Program-made: the position numbers and the translations under genes
Notes under the pieces: model-generated
What the model was told of the DNA's origin: nothing
Seen by the model: the letters and a program-made list of their open reading frames with translations, nothing else
Databases searched by the model: none
Part shown: positions 47,112 through 55,549 of the stretch, in pieces
Position numbering within the stretch: the first letter of the stretch is position 1
How the letters are laid out: every line of letters begins with the position of its first letter
Assembly (NCBI RefSeq): GCF_041080625.1
Contig: NZ_CP163518.1
Coordinates: 6,255,501-6,319,500, forward strand
From: Streptomyces sp. CG1
Lineage (GTDB): Bacteria > Actinomycetota > Actinomycetes > Streptomycetales > Streptomycetaceae
Length of the DNA stretch: 64,000 nt
Direction of reading: 5' to 3'

Positions 47112-47425
47112 CACCACCCCGAGGACTTCTTGGCGGCCTTGGCCTGCGCGTGCTCGGTCACAACGCGCTGCCGCTCCATCTGCAGAGCCGTGATCTCCGA
47201 GGTCAGCCGGACCTCGGCGCTTTGCCACGCGGTGTCCAGCTTCCGGTCCGCGCGGTCGGTGCCGTTGCCCCGGTGGAGGCTGTAGGCGCCGGAGCCGATG
47301 GCGCCCAGAACGGCGCGGCGCTCGCGGCCGTTCAGCGGCCACATCTCGCGGTTCTGGACCGCCTCCAGCATGCGAGTGGTCTGCTGGATCGCCTTGTCCA
47401 GGCGGCGAGTGTCGGGCTTGCCCAT
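47108..47425 (-). CDS. Hypothetical helical protein of the transfer operon
   Basis: This 105-residue protein is mostly helical and basic at its C-terminus (AQAKAAKKSSGWW). The region LNGRERRAVLGAIGSGAYSL has a turn rich in Gly. No family is recognised. Its stop overlaps the start of the interrupted zinc-protein gene, so it belongs to the same coupled operon. Confidence 0.65.
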   Translation of the reverse strand: MGKPDTRRLDKAIQQTTRMLEAVQNREMWPLNGRERRAVLGAIGSGAYSLHRGNGTDRADRKLDTAWQSAEVRLTSEITALQMERQRVVTEHAQAKAAKKSSGWW

Positions 47426-47427
47426 GG

Positions 47428-47694
47428 TCAGGCGCTCCTCGGGGTCGTGTTGTTGGCGAGCGCGGCGGGGGAGATGCGGCCGGGCAGCAGGCTGATGGCG
47501 CGGGAGATGTCCGCCGGGACGGTGCAGCCGCGTCCGTGCAGCCAGGCGGCGATCAGCCGGTAGGTCTGCTCACGGGGCGTGCACGCCGGGACGGTCACGT
47601 GTCCCGATGCCCATGCCTGGCCGTGGCCGGGGACGGTGACCCACCCGAACCAGTAGTGGGTCACCTCGCACGGGGCAGCGTTGTTGCTGTTCAC
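47428..47694 (-). CDS. Small hypothetical protein
   Basis: This 88-residue protein has Cys at residues 9, 38 and 57 and short strand-like stretches (THYWFGWVTVPGHGQAWASG). The GTG at 47694 follows CAGGAGTCC. It is in the operon of small genes upstream of the translocase gene. Function unknown. Confidence 0.6.
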   Translation of the reverse strand: MNSNNAAPCEVTHYWFGWVTVPGHGQAWASGHVTVPACTPREQTYRLIAAWLHGRGCTVPADISRAISLLPGRISPAALANNTTPRSA

Positions 47695-47723
47695 GACAGG
47701 ACTCCTGACGGTGAGTGAGACGT

Positions 47724-48059
47724 TCAGGCGGTGGCGCGCTCGGGGTAGGCGCAGGGCACGCACGTGCCGAGTGAGGCGGGGATGACGTATCCGGCGTCGC
47801 GCCGGCAGGTCGGGCAGGTGCGGCGGGCGGTGTTGGCCTTGGCCAGGGCCGCCCACCGGGCGGGGGTCATGGGCCGTACCGGTTTGGCCAGGTCGACGCG
47901 GTAGAGGTAGGCGACCAGCGGGCCGCGTCGGCGACGTGGGCGCTGCAGCTCTGCGGCCACGGGTTGACCGCCGGGGCGCAGACCGTGCGCCCGCAGCTGT
48001 CGGCGGGTGGCGTAGCCGTCCGGGGCAAGGCGCCACCGGAACACCAACAGCGCGGCCAC
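47724..48059 (-). CDS. RRQRL-motif zinc-binding protein of actinomycete mobile elements
   Basis: This 111-residue protein has the block YATRRQLRAHGLRPGGQPVA, typical of the RRQRL-motif proteins, and a CPTCRRDAGYVIPASLGTC-VPC zinc knuckle near its end. These are almost confined to actinomycete mobile elements, where they accompany transfer genes; the molecular role is unknown. Start GTG at 48059 shares a base with the stop of the DUF2637-type gene upstream. Confidence 0.85.
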   Translation of the reverse strand: MAALLVFRWRLAPDGYATRRQLRAHGLRPGGQPVAAELQRPRRRRGPLVAYLYRVDLAKPVRPMTPARWAALAKANTARRTCPTCRRDAGYVIPASLGTCVPCAYPERATA

Positions 48060-48919
48060 TAGGCAGCCACCACGCGTTTCCAGGCGGCCCTGAGGCGGAC
48101 CTCGGAGGCGGAGTGGCCGGCCGCGCGGAAGCGGGTGGCCATCTCCCGGTAGGACAGGGCCGGGTCCTCGCTGGTGCGGATCTCATCGACCAGCCGGTCA
48201 AGAGCCGCATCTGTGAGTGCCGGTCCGGTCTCCAGCGCGGGAACCGGCTCGGTCGGTCCCCATACCGGCAGCTCCCACCGGGAAGCGACGCCTGGCGTGA
48301 CGCGGCTCGTCACGCTGGTCAGGGCCCGTCCGGTTTCCTCGCCCGCCCGTGTCGCCTCCAGCGTCGACCACGCCCGGGACAAGGTCTGTGCGGTCTTGGC
48401 CTGCACCCGTGCGACGCGGGCACCGGCGCCCGTCACGGCCGTCAGCCGGGTCTCCTCGGTGGTCGCTTCGGCGCGGAGTCGGGCGCGGGCCACGGCCGCC
48501 TCGTCGCGGGCCTCCTGCTGGATGCCCCGGATCGCGTCCAGCGCGGCCGGAGTGAGCGCGGTGCGCTCCCACATCCCGTGGACCAGCCACAGCGCCTTGG
48601 CCGCGATGGGCAGCCACGCCACGGCCAGCCACGCAGCCGTAGAGCCGGTGGCGGTGAGCGCGTGGGCCACCAGGACGCCGGCCGCGATGAGGCCGAAGCA
48701 CCAGCCGACGCCGGTCACGGCGTTGCTGTGGTCGCCCTGCGCGGCGAGTCGGCGTTCGTAGGCGAGGGTGGCCAGCCATCCACCGTCGATCCCGAGACCG
48801 ACGACCAGCGCGACCGGCCACGGCACGGCCGTACCCAGCCACATCACGACCACGGCCAGGGTAAGGACCATGGACACCGCCGTCATCGCCACGGCGGGCA
48901 GCACGGTCTTGGCTTTCAC
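48059..48919 (-). CDS. DUF2637/SpdB-like membrane protein, probable spread protein
   Basis: This 286-residue protein has an N-terminal membrane part with four hydrophobic helices (LPAVAMTAVSMVLTLAVVVM, VALVVGLGIDGGWLATLAYE, CFGLIAAGVLVAHALTA and WLAVAWLPIAAKALWLVHG). A long helical middle (ALTPAALDAIRGIQQEARDE) and a C-terminal helix-turn-helix-like end follow. This matches SpdB-type (DUF2637) proteins, which with the translocase spread plasmids between mycelial compartments. GTG start overlaps the small gene upstream. An open frame of 459 codons ends at the same stop but is rejected as start. Confidence 0.85.
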   Translation of the reverse strand: MKAKTVLPAVAMTAVSMVLTLAVVVMWLGTAVPWPVALVVGLGIDGGWLATLAYERRLAAQGDHSNAVTGVGWCFGLIAAGVLVAHALTATGSTAAWLAVAWLPIAAKALWLVHGMWERTALTPAALDAIRGIQQEARDEAAVARARLRAEATTEETRLTAVTGAGARVARVQAKTAQTLSRAWSTLEATRAGEETGRALTSVTSRVTPGVASRWELPVWGPTEPVPALETGPALTDAALDRLVDEIRTSEDPALSYREMATRFRAAGHSASEVRLRAAWKRVVAA

Positions 48920-49185
48920 GCCGCGCCGCCCGGCAGGCTCGCGGTGGCGGTGCGGTTGGTCAGTGCTGCTCGCTCGGCGAGCACCCGGCGGCGGGCCCGG
49001 CGGATACGGCGGGCGTCCAACTCGGTCGGCGTGCGGTCCAGCGTGATGATCTGCGCGTCCAACAGGTCGACCTCCGCCAGGATCGCGGGCATCTCCTGCT
49101 CGATCGCGTCCAGCTCCGCGTCCGTCGGCTCGATCCAGTCGGCGAACGCGGTAACAGCGTCCTGAACAGTCACGATGGGGTTCAT
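48916..49185 (-). CDS. Small helical protein of mobile-element type (DUF6284-like)
   Basis: This 89-residue protein has two long helices (DAELDAIEQEMPAILAEVDL, then ELDARRIRRARRRVLAERAA) and an acidic start MNPIVTVQDAVTAFADWIEP. Similar short proteins head the transfer operons of actinomycete elements; I recall the label DUF6284 but could not check it. Start ATG follows GAAGGGAACC. The C-terminus overlaps the DUF2637-type start. Confidence 0.75.
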   Translation of the reverse strand: MNPIVTVQDAVTAFADWIEPTDAELDAIEQEMPAILAEVDLLDAQIITLDRTPTELDARRIRRARRRVLAERAALTNRTATASLPGGAA

Positions 49186-49761
49186 GGGTCGTGGTTCCCT
49201 TCGCAGTGGAACGGCCCAACTGCGGCTCCGGTGTTCCCGCACCGGAGCCGCGCCGTTGAAGTCGGAACATCCGGCTCCCCACGCCCCCGCCCGTCCGGCT
49301 CCGCCGAAGCGAGCCGTACGGGCGGGAGAGGCAGCCGGCCGCAGCGCTCAGCACTGCGAAGCCGGAGCGGACCGGAACGGGTGGTGCGGTGCAGCCGGCC
49401 GGTCCATCCGGCAGCACCGTCGTATGTCGTCGGCTCATGCCGACCTCCCTGTTGAGCGCAGGGGCTACAGAGCACGGCTCTGTGCCGCGCCGATCCGTCT
49501 TTTCGACTCGGGGAGACGGGGCCCACCTATGCAGTTGTCAAGGAACGACCAGCTCAGGGCCCCACGTGCACGAGCTATCCCGAACCGGACGGCTACGAAG
49601 GCAAACCAAAGGAGGCCCCTCCGTATCGCTCCGCTGGTGCGGCGGCGATGGACTGACCGTATCGCTATTCGCGAAAGGTGGCAAGGTTGGGGGTGAAGAC
49701 CGTATCGCTTACTGTGTAAAGCAGTGAGGTTGGCAGCCGAACGGACAGAGATGGGGACCAA
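49186..49761. promoter_or_regulatory. Divergent regulatory region with three direct repeats
   Basis: This 576-base gap separates the leftward transfer operon from the rightward regulator genes. CCGTATCGCT occurs three times in the same direction at 49621-49630, 49657-49666 and 49700-49709, with centres 36 and 43 bases apart. The repeats run up to about 50 bases from the first regulator start and are likely operators for the GntR/UTRA regulator of the element. Open frames on both strands in this stretch look non-coding. Confidence 0.5.
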
Positions 49762-50307
49762 GTGAGCAGCAGCGATTGGGTCAGTAGCTCGGTGCCGTAC
49801 GTGGTACCTCGGGCGAAGGGGGAGGGCGACGCGTGGCAGGACGAAGCCGCAGCCAGGGGAGGGGTGGGCAGTCAGCGCATCGTCCGGGCTGGCGAGGTGC
49901 CCGCGCCTTCGGAAGTGGCGGCGCTGCTGGCGATCGAAGAAGCCAGCGACGTAGTGGTGCGACAGCGGGTCATCTACCTGGATGACCAGCCGACCGAACT
50001 GACCGACACCTACTATCCGGTGGACGTGGCCCGCGGCACGCGACTGGAGGGGGTCGCCAAGATTCGGGGTGGCGCGGTCACGCTCCTCGCTGAACTGGGC
50101 TACACCGCGCATCGCGTCCGCGAGGAAGTTTCGGCGCGGATGCCCACTGGGGCCGAACGGCAAGTACTCGTTCTCACAGACGCCGACCCCGTTCTGTGCA
50201 TGACCCGGGTGACGCTGGACGCCGCCGGTCGGCCCTTCCAGGTTGACGTGTCCGTCTTCCCTGCAAGCGGGCAGCGACTTCGCTACGAACTCGAACCGAG
50301 GAGCTGA
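49762..50307 (+). CDS. UTRA-domain-only protein, a GntR-like protein without the DNA-binding domain
   Basis: This 181-residue protein matches only the ligand-binding (UTRA) part of GntR-type regulators: VVRQRVIYLDDQPTELTDTY, then YYPVDVARGT, IRGGAVTLLAELGYTA and VSARMPTGAER. A winged helix is missing; the first 40 residues are short and polar. The next gene encodes a full GntR-UTRA regulator with the same motifs. Two paralogues in tandem suggest duplication with loss of the HTH; the short form could sense the ligand or heterodimerise with the full form. The GTG start is 49762; a ribosome binding site is weak (GGGGACC). Confidence 0.85.
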   Translation: MSSSDWVSSSVPYVVPRAKGEGDAWQDEAAARGGVGSQRIVRAGEVPAPSEVAALLAIEEASDVVVRQRVIYLDDQPTELTDTYYPVDVARGTRLEGVAKIRGGAVTLLAELGYTAHRVREEVSARMPTGAERQVLVLTDADPVLCMTRVTLDAAGRPFQVDVSVFPASGQRLRYELEPRS

Positions 50308-50308
50308 C

Positions 50309-51076
50309 GTGCCTAAGGCTGAGCAAGACGCCTACGATCGGCGTCCCCTTCACGAGCGCATCGCAGCCGATCTGCGCGACGAGATCATGTCGGGCGATCT
50401 CCCGCCCGGGGCCAGTCTCCCGTCGACTCAGCGGCTCAAGGATCGGTTCGAGGCATCCAACGCGACCGTGCAGAAAGCGCTCCAGGTCCTGAAGGATGAA
50501 CGACTCGTCATCGGCCGCGCCGGCGCGAGCGTCACCGTTCGGGAGCACCGGCAGGACACCATCCGACCGGCCGACACCGGACAGCCGGCACCCCCTGGTG
50601 AGCAGTACTCGTGGCTCACCGTGGCCAACAGGAGAGGAAAGCGCGGCAGCATCGAACTGTTGGATGTCGCGGAAGTGCAGCCGCCGGCGGACGTGACCGC
50701 AGCGCTCGGGCTAAGCGAGGGGGGGACGGCCGTCATGAGGAGCCAAGTCCTCTCGTACGACGACGTGCCGGTTGAACTGGTGAAGTCCTACTATCCTGTC
50801 GAGCTTGCCAGGGGGACAGCGATGACCGAGCGACGGAAGATTCGCGGCGGAACGCCCGCCCTCCTCGCCGAGATCGGGTACCCGCCGCGCCATACGGTGG
50901 ACCGAGTGTCGGCCCGTGTGCCTACTCAGGAGCAGTTCGAGGCGCTGCAATTGCCCAGCGACCTGCCGGTGCTTCGCACGTTCCGCGTGGTCTACAGCGA
51001 CGGTGAACGTCCCATTGAGGTCACGGTGATGGCCAAGGCAGGGCATCTCTATGAGCTTCAGTACGAGTTCGTCTGA
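50309..51076 (+). CDS. GntR family regulator (HutC subfamily, KorSA-like)
   Basis: This 255-residue regulator has the GntR winged helix at residues 8-75 (RIAADLRDEIMSGDLPPGAS and TVQKALQVLKDERLVIGRAG), followed by a UTRA ligand domain with YYPVELARGT and IRGGTPALLAEIGY. In pSAM2 a GntR protein (KorSA) represses the replication and transfer activator; this one probably does the same for the present element. The GTG start follows GAGGAGC, one base past the stop of the UTRA-only gene. A strong hairpin terminator follows. Confidence 0.92.
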   Translation: MPKAEQDAYDRRPLHERIAADLRDEIMSGDLPPGASLPSTQRLKDRFEASNATVQKALQVLKDERLVIGRAGASVTVREHRQDTIRPADTGQPAPPGEQYSWLTVANRRGKRGSIELLDVAEVQPPADVTAALGLSEGGTAVMRSQVLSYDDVPVELVKSYYPVELARGTAMTERRKIRGGTPALLAEIGYPPRHTVDRVSARVPTQEQFEALQLPSDLPVLRTFRVVYSDGERPIEVTVMAKAGHLYELQYEFV

Positions 51077-51098
51077 CCCGAACATTCCCCCAGGTCGA

Positions 51099-51133
51099 CC
51101 AGGACGGCCCGGCGTCCTGCCGGGCCGTCCTGG
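51099..51133 (+). terminator. Strong hairpin terminator after the GntR gene
   Basis: CCAGGACGGCCCGGC (51099-51113) pairs perfectly with GCCGGGCCGTCCTGG (51119-51133), with a 5-base loop. It ends the regulator transcript 22 bases after the stop. Confidence 0.88.
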
Positions 51134-51499
51134 CGTGTGTGTCCAGCTAGACCCAGGTGCACAGCCACATCCGCGACCGCCAGGAGTCGATGTCGCGACC
51201 GGGCCCTCCTCGGGGCGCGCGAGACGGATGGTTGTCCCCTGCGGCCCTCCTCACCCTTGCGTCAGTCGGGCGACGTTCCCGGCCACCCACCAGAGCTTTG
51301 AACGCGCTTTGACTTGCTTCGTCTCTTAGCCATGCGACAGTACGTGCCCACGCTTGGGAGAGCACGCACTCGATTTCCAGCCGATGCCGGGCCGTTCTCT
51401 CGCTTCAGGTGATCGACGGCCCAGACAGGCGGGGCCGGGTCGGCTGCGATGATGGGCGTTCGCCTGATTAACGGTGTGACCACCTGCGACGATGTGAGC

Positions 51500-51892
51500 A
51501 TGCCGACGCATGGAACGCCTCTCTCAGCTGCACTCATCCCCGACTGCACCAAAGCGGAAGCTCACCACGCGGCCTACAGAAGCGCCAAGGCCAACGACGC
51601 GGTCTTTGTGTGTATCGCCCGCCAGGGCCAGCGCTGGATGGTGGAGCTTGACGCTATGGCCAGCAGCGGGCCCACCATCCCGGACCAGGCAGTGGCAGTC
51701 CTGCAGTCCGCGGTTGAAACATTGGTGGTTGCTGGCACAGTGGCGCAGGCCAGTATCGCGCCTGACTACATCTCCATGGGGGCGATCGAGACCGAGGCGA
51801 AGGCGCGCGACATCGCGGCTGCGTTCCATGCCGCTCTGCACGGACTCCGGCAGCTATACATCGCCGTTCCGAGCCAGCGCGGAAGGGCCTAG
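51500..51892 (+). CDS. Hypothetical protein in the cargo region
   Basis: This 130-residue protein is mixed alpha/beta (AYRSAKANDAVFVCIARQGQ and VAVLQSAVETLVVAGTVAQA) and has no known family. It lies between the regulator terminator and the NACHT gene on the same strand. The ATG at 51500 was chosen; an ATG at 51449 adds 17 residues. Composition is lower in GC than the transfer genes, as for the neighbouring cargo gene. Confidence 0.55.
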   Translation: MPTHGTPLSAALIPDCTKAEAHHAAYRSAKANDAVFVCIARQGQRWMVELDAMASSGPTIPDQAVAVLQSAVETLVVAGTVAQASIAPDYISMGAIETEAKARDIAAAFHAALHGLRQLYIAVPSQRGRA

Positions 51893-52409
51893 CCTCCGAG
51901 GCCCGAGGCACTTCTCGGCGGCGGGCGGTCCGGCCAGCGAATCACGGATTCGAGTCAACGGCTGTCGAGTGGCTGACTCCCGATGAAGTCGCGAAGTGGA
52001 TGGGTGAGGTCTACGCCGTGCGCGTGCTGGACGCACTGGAAGCCACGATGGCGCCCCACGTGCGTGCCCACGACGGGCGCCACCTGCTTGAATCCGCCTG
52101 AGTCGCGCCGCAGGGCGACACCAGCCCGTACGCCACAGCAGCGCACAACTACGGCTACGGGCCGTCACGTCAAGTGGTGCTCGAACCGCTCACCCGTCGG
52201 ACGGCTCAACGTCCCAGAGGCGCAGCTTTGCCCAGCGGCTGCCGAAGTGGTCGCGCGCGTTCGCCGTAGATGCGCCACGGCGCCGATGCCTCCTCACCAG
52301 CGCGCCAGCGTGCGCTCAGCTGGCATCTTGTCGTCAGAGCTCCCGCTTCCTGGGAGCCTCTTTGGGGAAACTTGCAGCGTCCACCGCGCAGCATCGGCAC
52401 GATGTGAGG
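51893..52409. other. Spacer with a possible coding remnant before the NACHT gene
   Basis: A plus-strand frame ending at TGA 52099-52101 reads ESTAVEWLTPDEVAKWMGEV and then YAVRVLDALEATMAPHVRAH. This looks like protein sequence, but it has no start with a ribosome binding site and may be part of a broken gene. The remaining 300 bases show no convincing gene and probably carry the NACHT promoter. Confidence 0.4.
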
Positions 52410-55328
52410 ATGGACTACGACCTGACGCGCCTGGGAAGTCGAGAGTTCGAGCATCTGACCCAAGCTCTGGCCATACAGGTCCTGGGGCCGGGCGTGCAAG
52501 CTTTCGGCGATGGGCCCGACGGCGGGCGCGAGGCCGAATTCCGGGGTCGCCTCAACTTTCCTCACCCTAGTCCGCACGGCCCTTGGAATGGATACGGCGT
52601 TCTGCAGGCCAAGTTCTTGCAGCGACCGCGAGACACAGCAAGAGATACTGCTTGGCTTCTGGCACAACTACGCGCGGAGCTTCGACAGTGGGCAAATCCC
52701 AAGTCGAAGAGGTCTCGCGCAGGGGCAGCACCGGATTACCTGCTATTCGCAACCAACGTTGTCTTGTCGGCAGATCCGGAAGTCGGCGGTATTGACCTTT
52801 TCGAGCGCACTGCGAAAAATCTCGTGGTTGAGCTAAAGTTGTCCGTCAAAGATGTGAAGGTTTGGCATTTCGATCAACTTTGCCGATATTTGGATCTATA
52901 CCCCGGTGTACGGCAGACGTATGGCGGATTGACTACGGCTGGGGACGTGCTATTCCGGCTACGGGACTTCCTCGGCGGCACAGCTGCAGAGTTGGGAGAG
53001 CTTCTTGCTAATCACAGCAGCAAGGAGCTGGCCACTGACCAGTGGGTCAAGCTGGGGCAGGCGGGTGAGGCCGACAATCAGCGTCTGCCGCTGGCCGAAC
53101 TCGCCATTGACCCTACCGCCTCCTACACATCCCCGGACGGAACCCAAGAAGTCGTTTCCCTCGTGAGCCATGTGCTTTCACATGGTGACACTGTTCTCAG
53201 GCCGACTTGCAAGCAAGGGTCACCAGCGCATATCGCAGTGATCGGGGGGCCTGGACAAGGCAAATCAACTGCCAGTCAGATTCTGTGTCAGGTCTATCGA
53301 GTCGCTCTACTGCAAGATGCAAATCATCGTCTTACGTCAGAGACGACTGAAATCATAACGACTTTCATCAATGAGATGGGGAGGATTGGTCTGGATATCC
53401 CCGCCGCGAGGCGATGGCCGATCCGAATAAACCTTAGCGAGTATGCGGATGCAGTTGCCGCAGGCGAAGTTGTCAGCCTTCTCCGATACATTGCAACGGA
53501 GATAAGTCGTCGGACACCGGATATTTCTCCTAATCAGCTGCGTTCTTGGTTGCGGGCATGGCCATGGCTCCTAGTTCTAGACGGTCTGGACGAAGTAGCA
53601 TCGGTTCAGGCGCGCGACGCGGTGATGGAAAGAGTGAACGACTTCATCTTGGAGGCTGCTTCCGTTGATGCTGATCTCCTAATCGTGGCGACTTCACGTC
53701 CGCAAGGTTACAGAGAGGAATTCTCTCCACGGAGTTTTGTTCACATGAGGCTGGAACCGATGGCGGCGAATGAGGCTGTAAGCTATGCGTCCCAGCTTGC
53801 TCGCATCCGTCATTATGGCGACCCTGACACCGCCGAACGCGTTCTGCAAAGGTTGGAAGAAGCTGCCCAGGAAGAGCTCACCTCTAGGCTCATGGGAACA
53901 CCTTTGCAGGTGACGATCATGGCGATCCTGCTTGAACGCCGCGAACGAGTGCCGCAGCAGCGCTACCGTCTCTTCCTTGACTACTACCAGACGATCTACA
54001 ACCGCGAGGCAAGTAAGCCGGGGTATTTGGCTAAGCTCATCGATGATCACCGCGCAGCCATCAATCACTTGCACGAGCGTGTCGGCCTTTTCCTGCAAGC
54101 ACTTTCAGAGCGTCGAGGTGAATCAGACGCCGCCCTTCACCGCTCTGATGTTTCTCAAATTATTGAGGTCTATCTGCATGAAGAGGGGTACAGTTACGCC
54201 GATGCCGCTGCACTTGCCGAACGCATCGTAGATGCCGCTATGCGTCGGTTGATTTTGCTTGTTCCCCACAAGGAAGAGAGCGTGGGCTTTGAGGTGCGAA
54301 GCCTGCAAGAGTTCATGGCGGCACGCGCAATCGTATCTGAAAACCTGAGTGAAACTTGTGCGTTCTTGATCGCTATTTCAGGTTCGGCGCACTGGCGCAA
54401 CACGTGGCTGCTGGCCGCTGGATGCATCTTTAATGATCGTCCGGCAGCACGTGACAGGCTGGTTAACCTGCTCGACGAAATTCAGGTTGCGGATGAACTT
54501 AGCCTGTTCGTCAAACCCGGATCATCCCTTGCCGTGGCGATGATCACTGATGATGTCGCGGCAAAGGCACCTCGCTTCCTCCGAATGCTTACCAAGCATG
54601 CTCTCGAACTACTCGAAGATCCGACCGAGGAATTCGAAGCCTATGACCTGTGCGATGCCTTGTGGAACGTCGGACGCGTGGATGACCCGTCACGTCAAGC
54701 TATCGAACGCGCAATCATAAAGAATGTTGCTGCGGGGAGTCATGGGGCAGTCAATACCTTGCTCACGCTCGGTGCCGAATGGGAAGAAGCGTCTGGTCCG
54801 CTTGCGTATCAGGTGAGAAAACTCGTTCTGGAAGCACGAGAGAAAAAGGAAGACTTGGCGGCCCAACTTGGCGCAAAGCTCCTCTGGCCCTCGCATCTAG
54901 TCAATGGCCTCAACTCGGGTGCCATCAAATTGAAGATGCGTGGATTCTGGGAGGTGATGCGCCCATACGTTGAAACGTCAGGAAATCGCATAGCGGCTGA
55001 TGTGTGTCGCGACATTTTTAATGGCGACAGTATTGGCTTTATGGGCACCCCTGACGGTCAAGAAGTTGCCGTGAATTATCGGACCAAGGGTGGCAATCAA
55101 ACGTACTGGTTGAAGCAAGATACGGGATGGATTGCTTGCCTAATCTCTGTGGCCGAGGCTGTTCCAATTGAGCTATGGATGATCAGGCATCAGATCTGGC
55201 GTACTCTACAGTCCTACCAAGAACGGAAGCCAGTGGACTTCTCGGTTCTCAAGTCGACGCCGACTTTCGAGGACCTAGTCCACTTCCTCGAGCGTCCGAA
55301 TGACGTCCCCCTGCAGTCAGAGTTCTAA
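52410..55328 (+). CDS. Mrr-like nuclease-NACHT NTPase fusion, probable anti-phage defence protein
   Basis: This 972-residue protein joins three parts. Residues 1-150 look like a restriction-endonuclease (Mrr/PD-(D/E)xK) domain: LGSREFEHLTQAL, then FGDGPDGGREAE with Asp37, and LQAKF with Gln66-x-Lys68. Residues 270-560 are a NACHT NTPase: Walker A VIGGPGQGKST (K285), Walker B LLVLDGLDEV (D391 to E395) and ATSRPQGY as the sensor region. Residues 570-972 are helical with no known repeats; this end is the likely sensor. Bacterial NACHT and related STAND proteins bind a phage component, oligomerise, and then fire a nuclease. Composition is clearly AT-richer than its neighbours, so it was acquired separately. 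The ATG at 52410 was chosen because it starts the domain; an upstream TTG is in frame. Confidence 0.88.
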   Translation: MDYDLTRLGSREFEHLTQALAIQVLGPGVQAFGDGPDGGREAEFRGRLNFPHPSPHGPWNGYGVLQAKFLQRPRDTARDTAWLLAQLRAELRQWANPKSKRSRAGAAPDYLLFATNVVLSADPEVGGIDLFERTAKNLVVELKLSVKDVKVWHFDQLCRYLDLYPGVRQTYGGLTTAGDVLFRLRDFLGGTAAELGELLANHSSKELATDQWVKLGQAGEADNQRLPLAELAIDPTASYTSPDGTQEVVSLVSHVLSHGDTVLRPTCKQGSPAHIAVIGGPGQGKSTASQILCQVYRVALLQDANHRLTSETTEIITTFINEMGRIGLDIPAARRWPIRINLSEYADAVAAGEVVSLLRYIATEISRRTPDISPNQLRSWLRAWPWLLVLDGLDEVASVQARDAVMERVNDFILEAASVDADLLIVATSRPQGYREEFSPRSFVHMRLEPMAANEAVSYASQLARIRHYGDPDTAERVLQRLEEAAQEELTSRLMGTPLQVTIMAILLERRERVPQQRYRLFLDYYQTIYNREASKPGYLAKLIDDHRAAINHLHERVGLFLQALSERRGESDAALHRSDVSQIIEVYLHEEGYSYADAAALAERIVDAAMRRLILLVPHKEESVGFEVRSLQEFMAARAIVSENLSETCAFLIAISGSAHWRNTWLLAAGCIFNDRPAARDRLVNLLDEIQVADELSLFVKPGSSLAVAMITDDVAAKAPRFLRMLTKHALELLEDPTEEFEAYDLCDALWNVGRVDDPSRQAIERAIIKNVAAGSHGAVNTLLTLGAEWEEASGPLAYQVRKLVLEAREKKEDLAAQLGAKLLWPSHLVNGLNSGAIKLKMRGFWEVMRPYVETSGNRIAADVCRDIFNGDSIGFMGTPDGQEVAVNYRTKGGNQTYWLKQDTGWIACLISVAEAVPIELWMIRHQIWRTLQSYQERKPVDFSVLKSTPTFEDLVHFLERPNDVPLQSEF

Positions 55329-55366
55329 GCTCGCATGACCTCGCTTACGAACCTGGAAGGCGTTAT

Positions 55367-55394
55367 GCGTACCGCTGGCTGGCCAGCAGTACGC
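55367..55394 (+). terminator. Hairpin after the NACHT gene
   Basis: GCGTACCGCTGGC (55367-55379) can pair with GCCAGCAGTACGC (55382-55394) with one mismatch and a very short loop. It lies 38 bases past the NACHT stop and may end that transcript. Confidence 0.4.
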
Positions 55395-55459
55395 ACACAG
55401 CGGGCGGGTGGACGTCGGGCCACCTGTGTGCCGTCTGAAGACAGCTCACGACGATTCTC

Positions 55460-55477
55460 TGGACGGGGTGTGGACGG
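55460..55477 (+). repeat. Candidate integrase arm site, right
   Basis: TGGACGGGGTGTGGACGG matches 17 of 18 bases of the site at 37766-37783 and has the same orientation. It is 73 bases left of attR, in element DNA. Together they would flank the attP core in the circle. Confidence 0.5.
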
Positions 55478-55549
55478 CGAGGGGGCGTGTCCATGGACGG
55501 CGTTGCGTCTCCGCAGGTCGCAGCTGCTGCAGGAGCGTGAACCTGTGAG

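Noticed and set aside
48059..49438. A 459-codon minus-strand open frame starting with ATG after a strong ribosome binding site
   Set aside because: Its first 173 codons have no family-like sequence and wholly cover the separate, well-started small gene 48916-49185. The DUF2637-type protein begins naturally at 48919.
51262..51552. Minus-strand open frame containing WAVDHLKREN, thought at first to be an HNH remnant
   Set aside because: No full HNH pattern is present, it overlaps the start of a plus-strand gene, and no ribosome binding site is seen.
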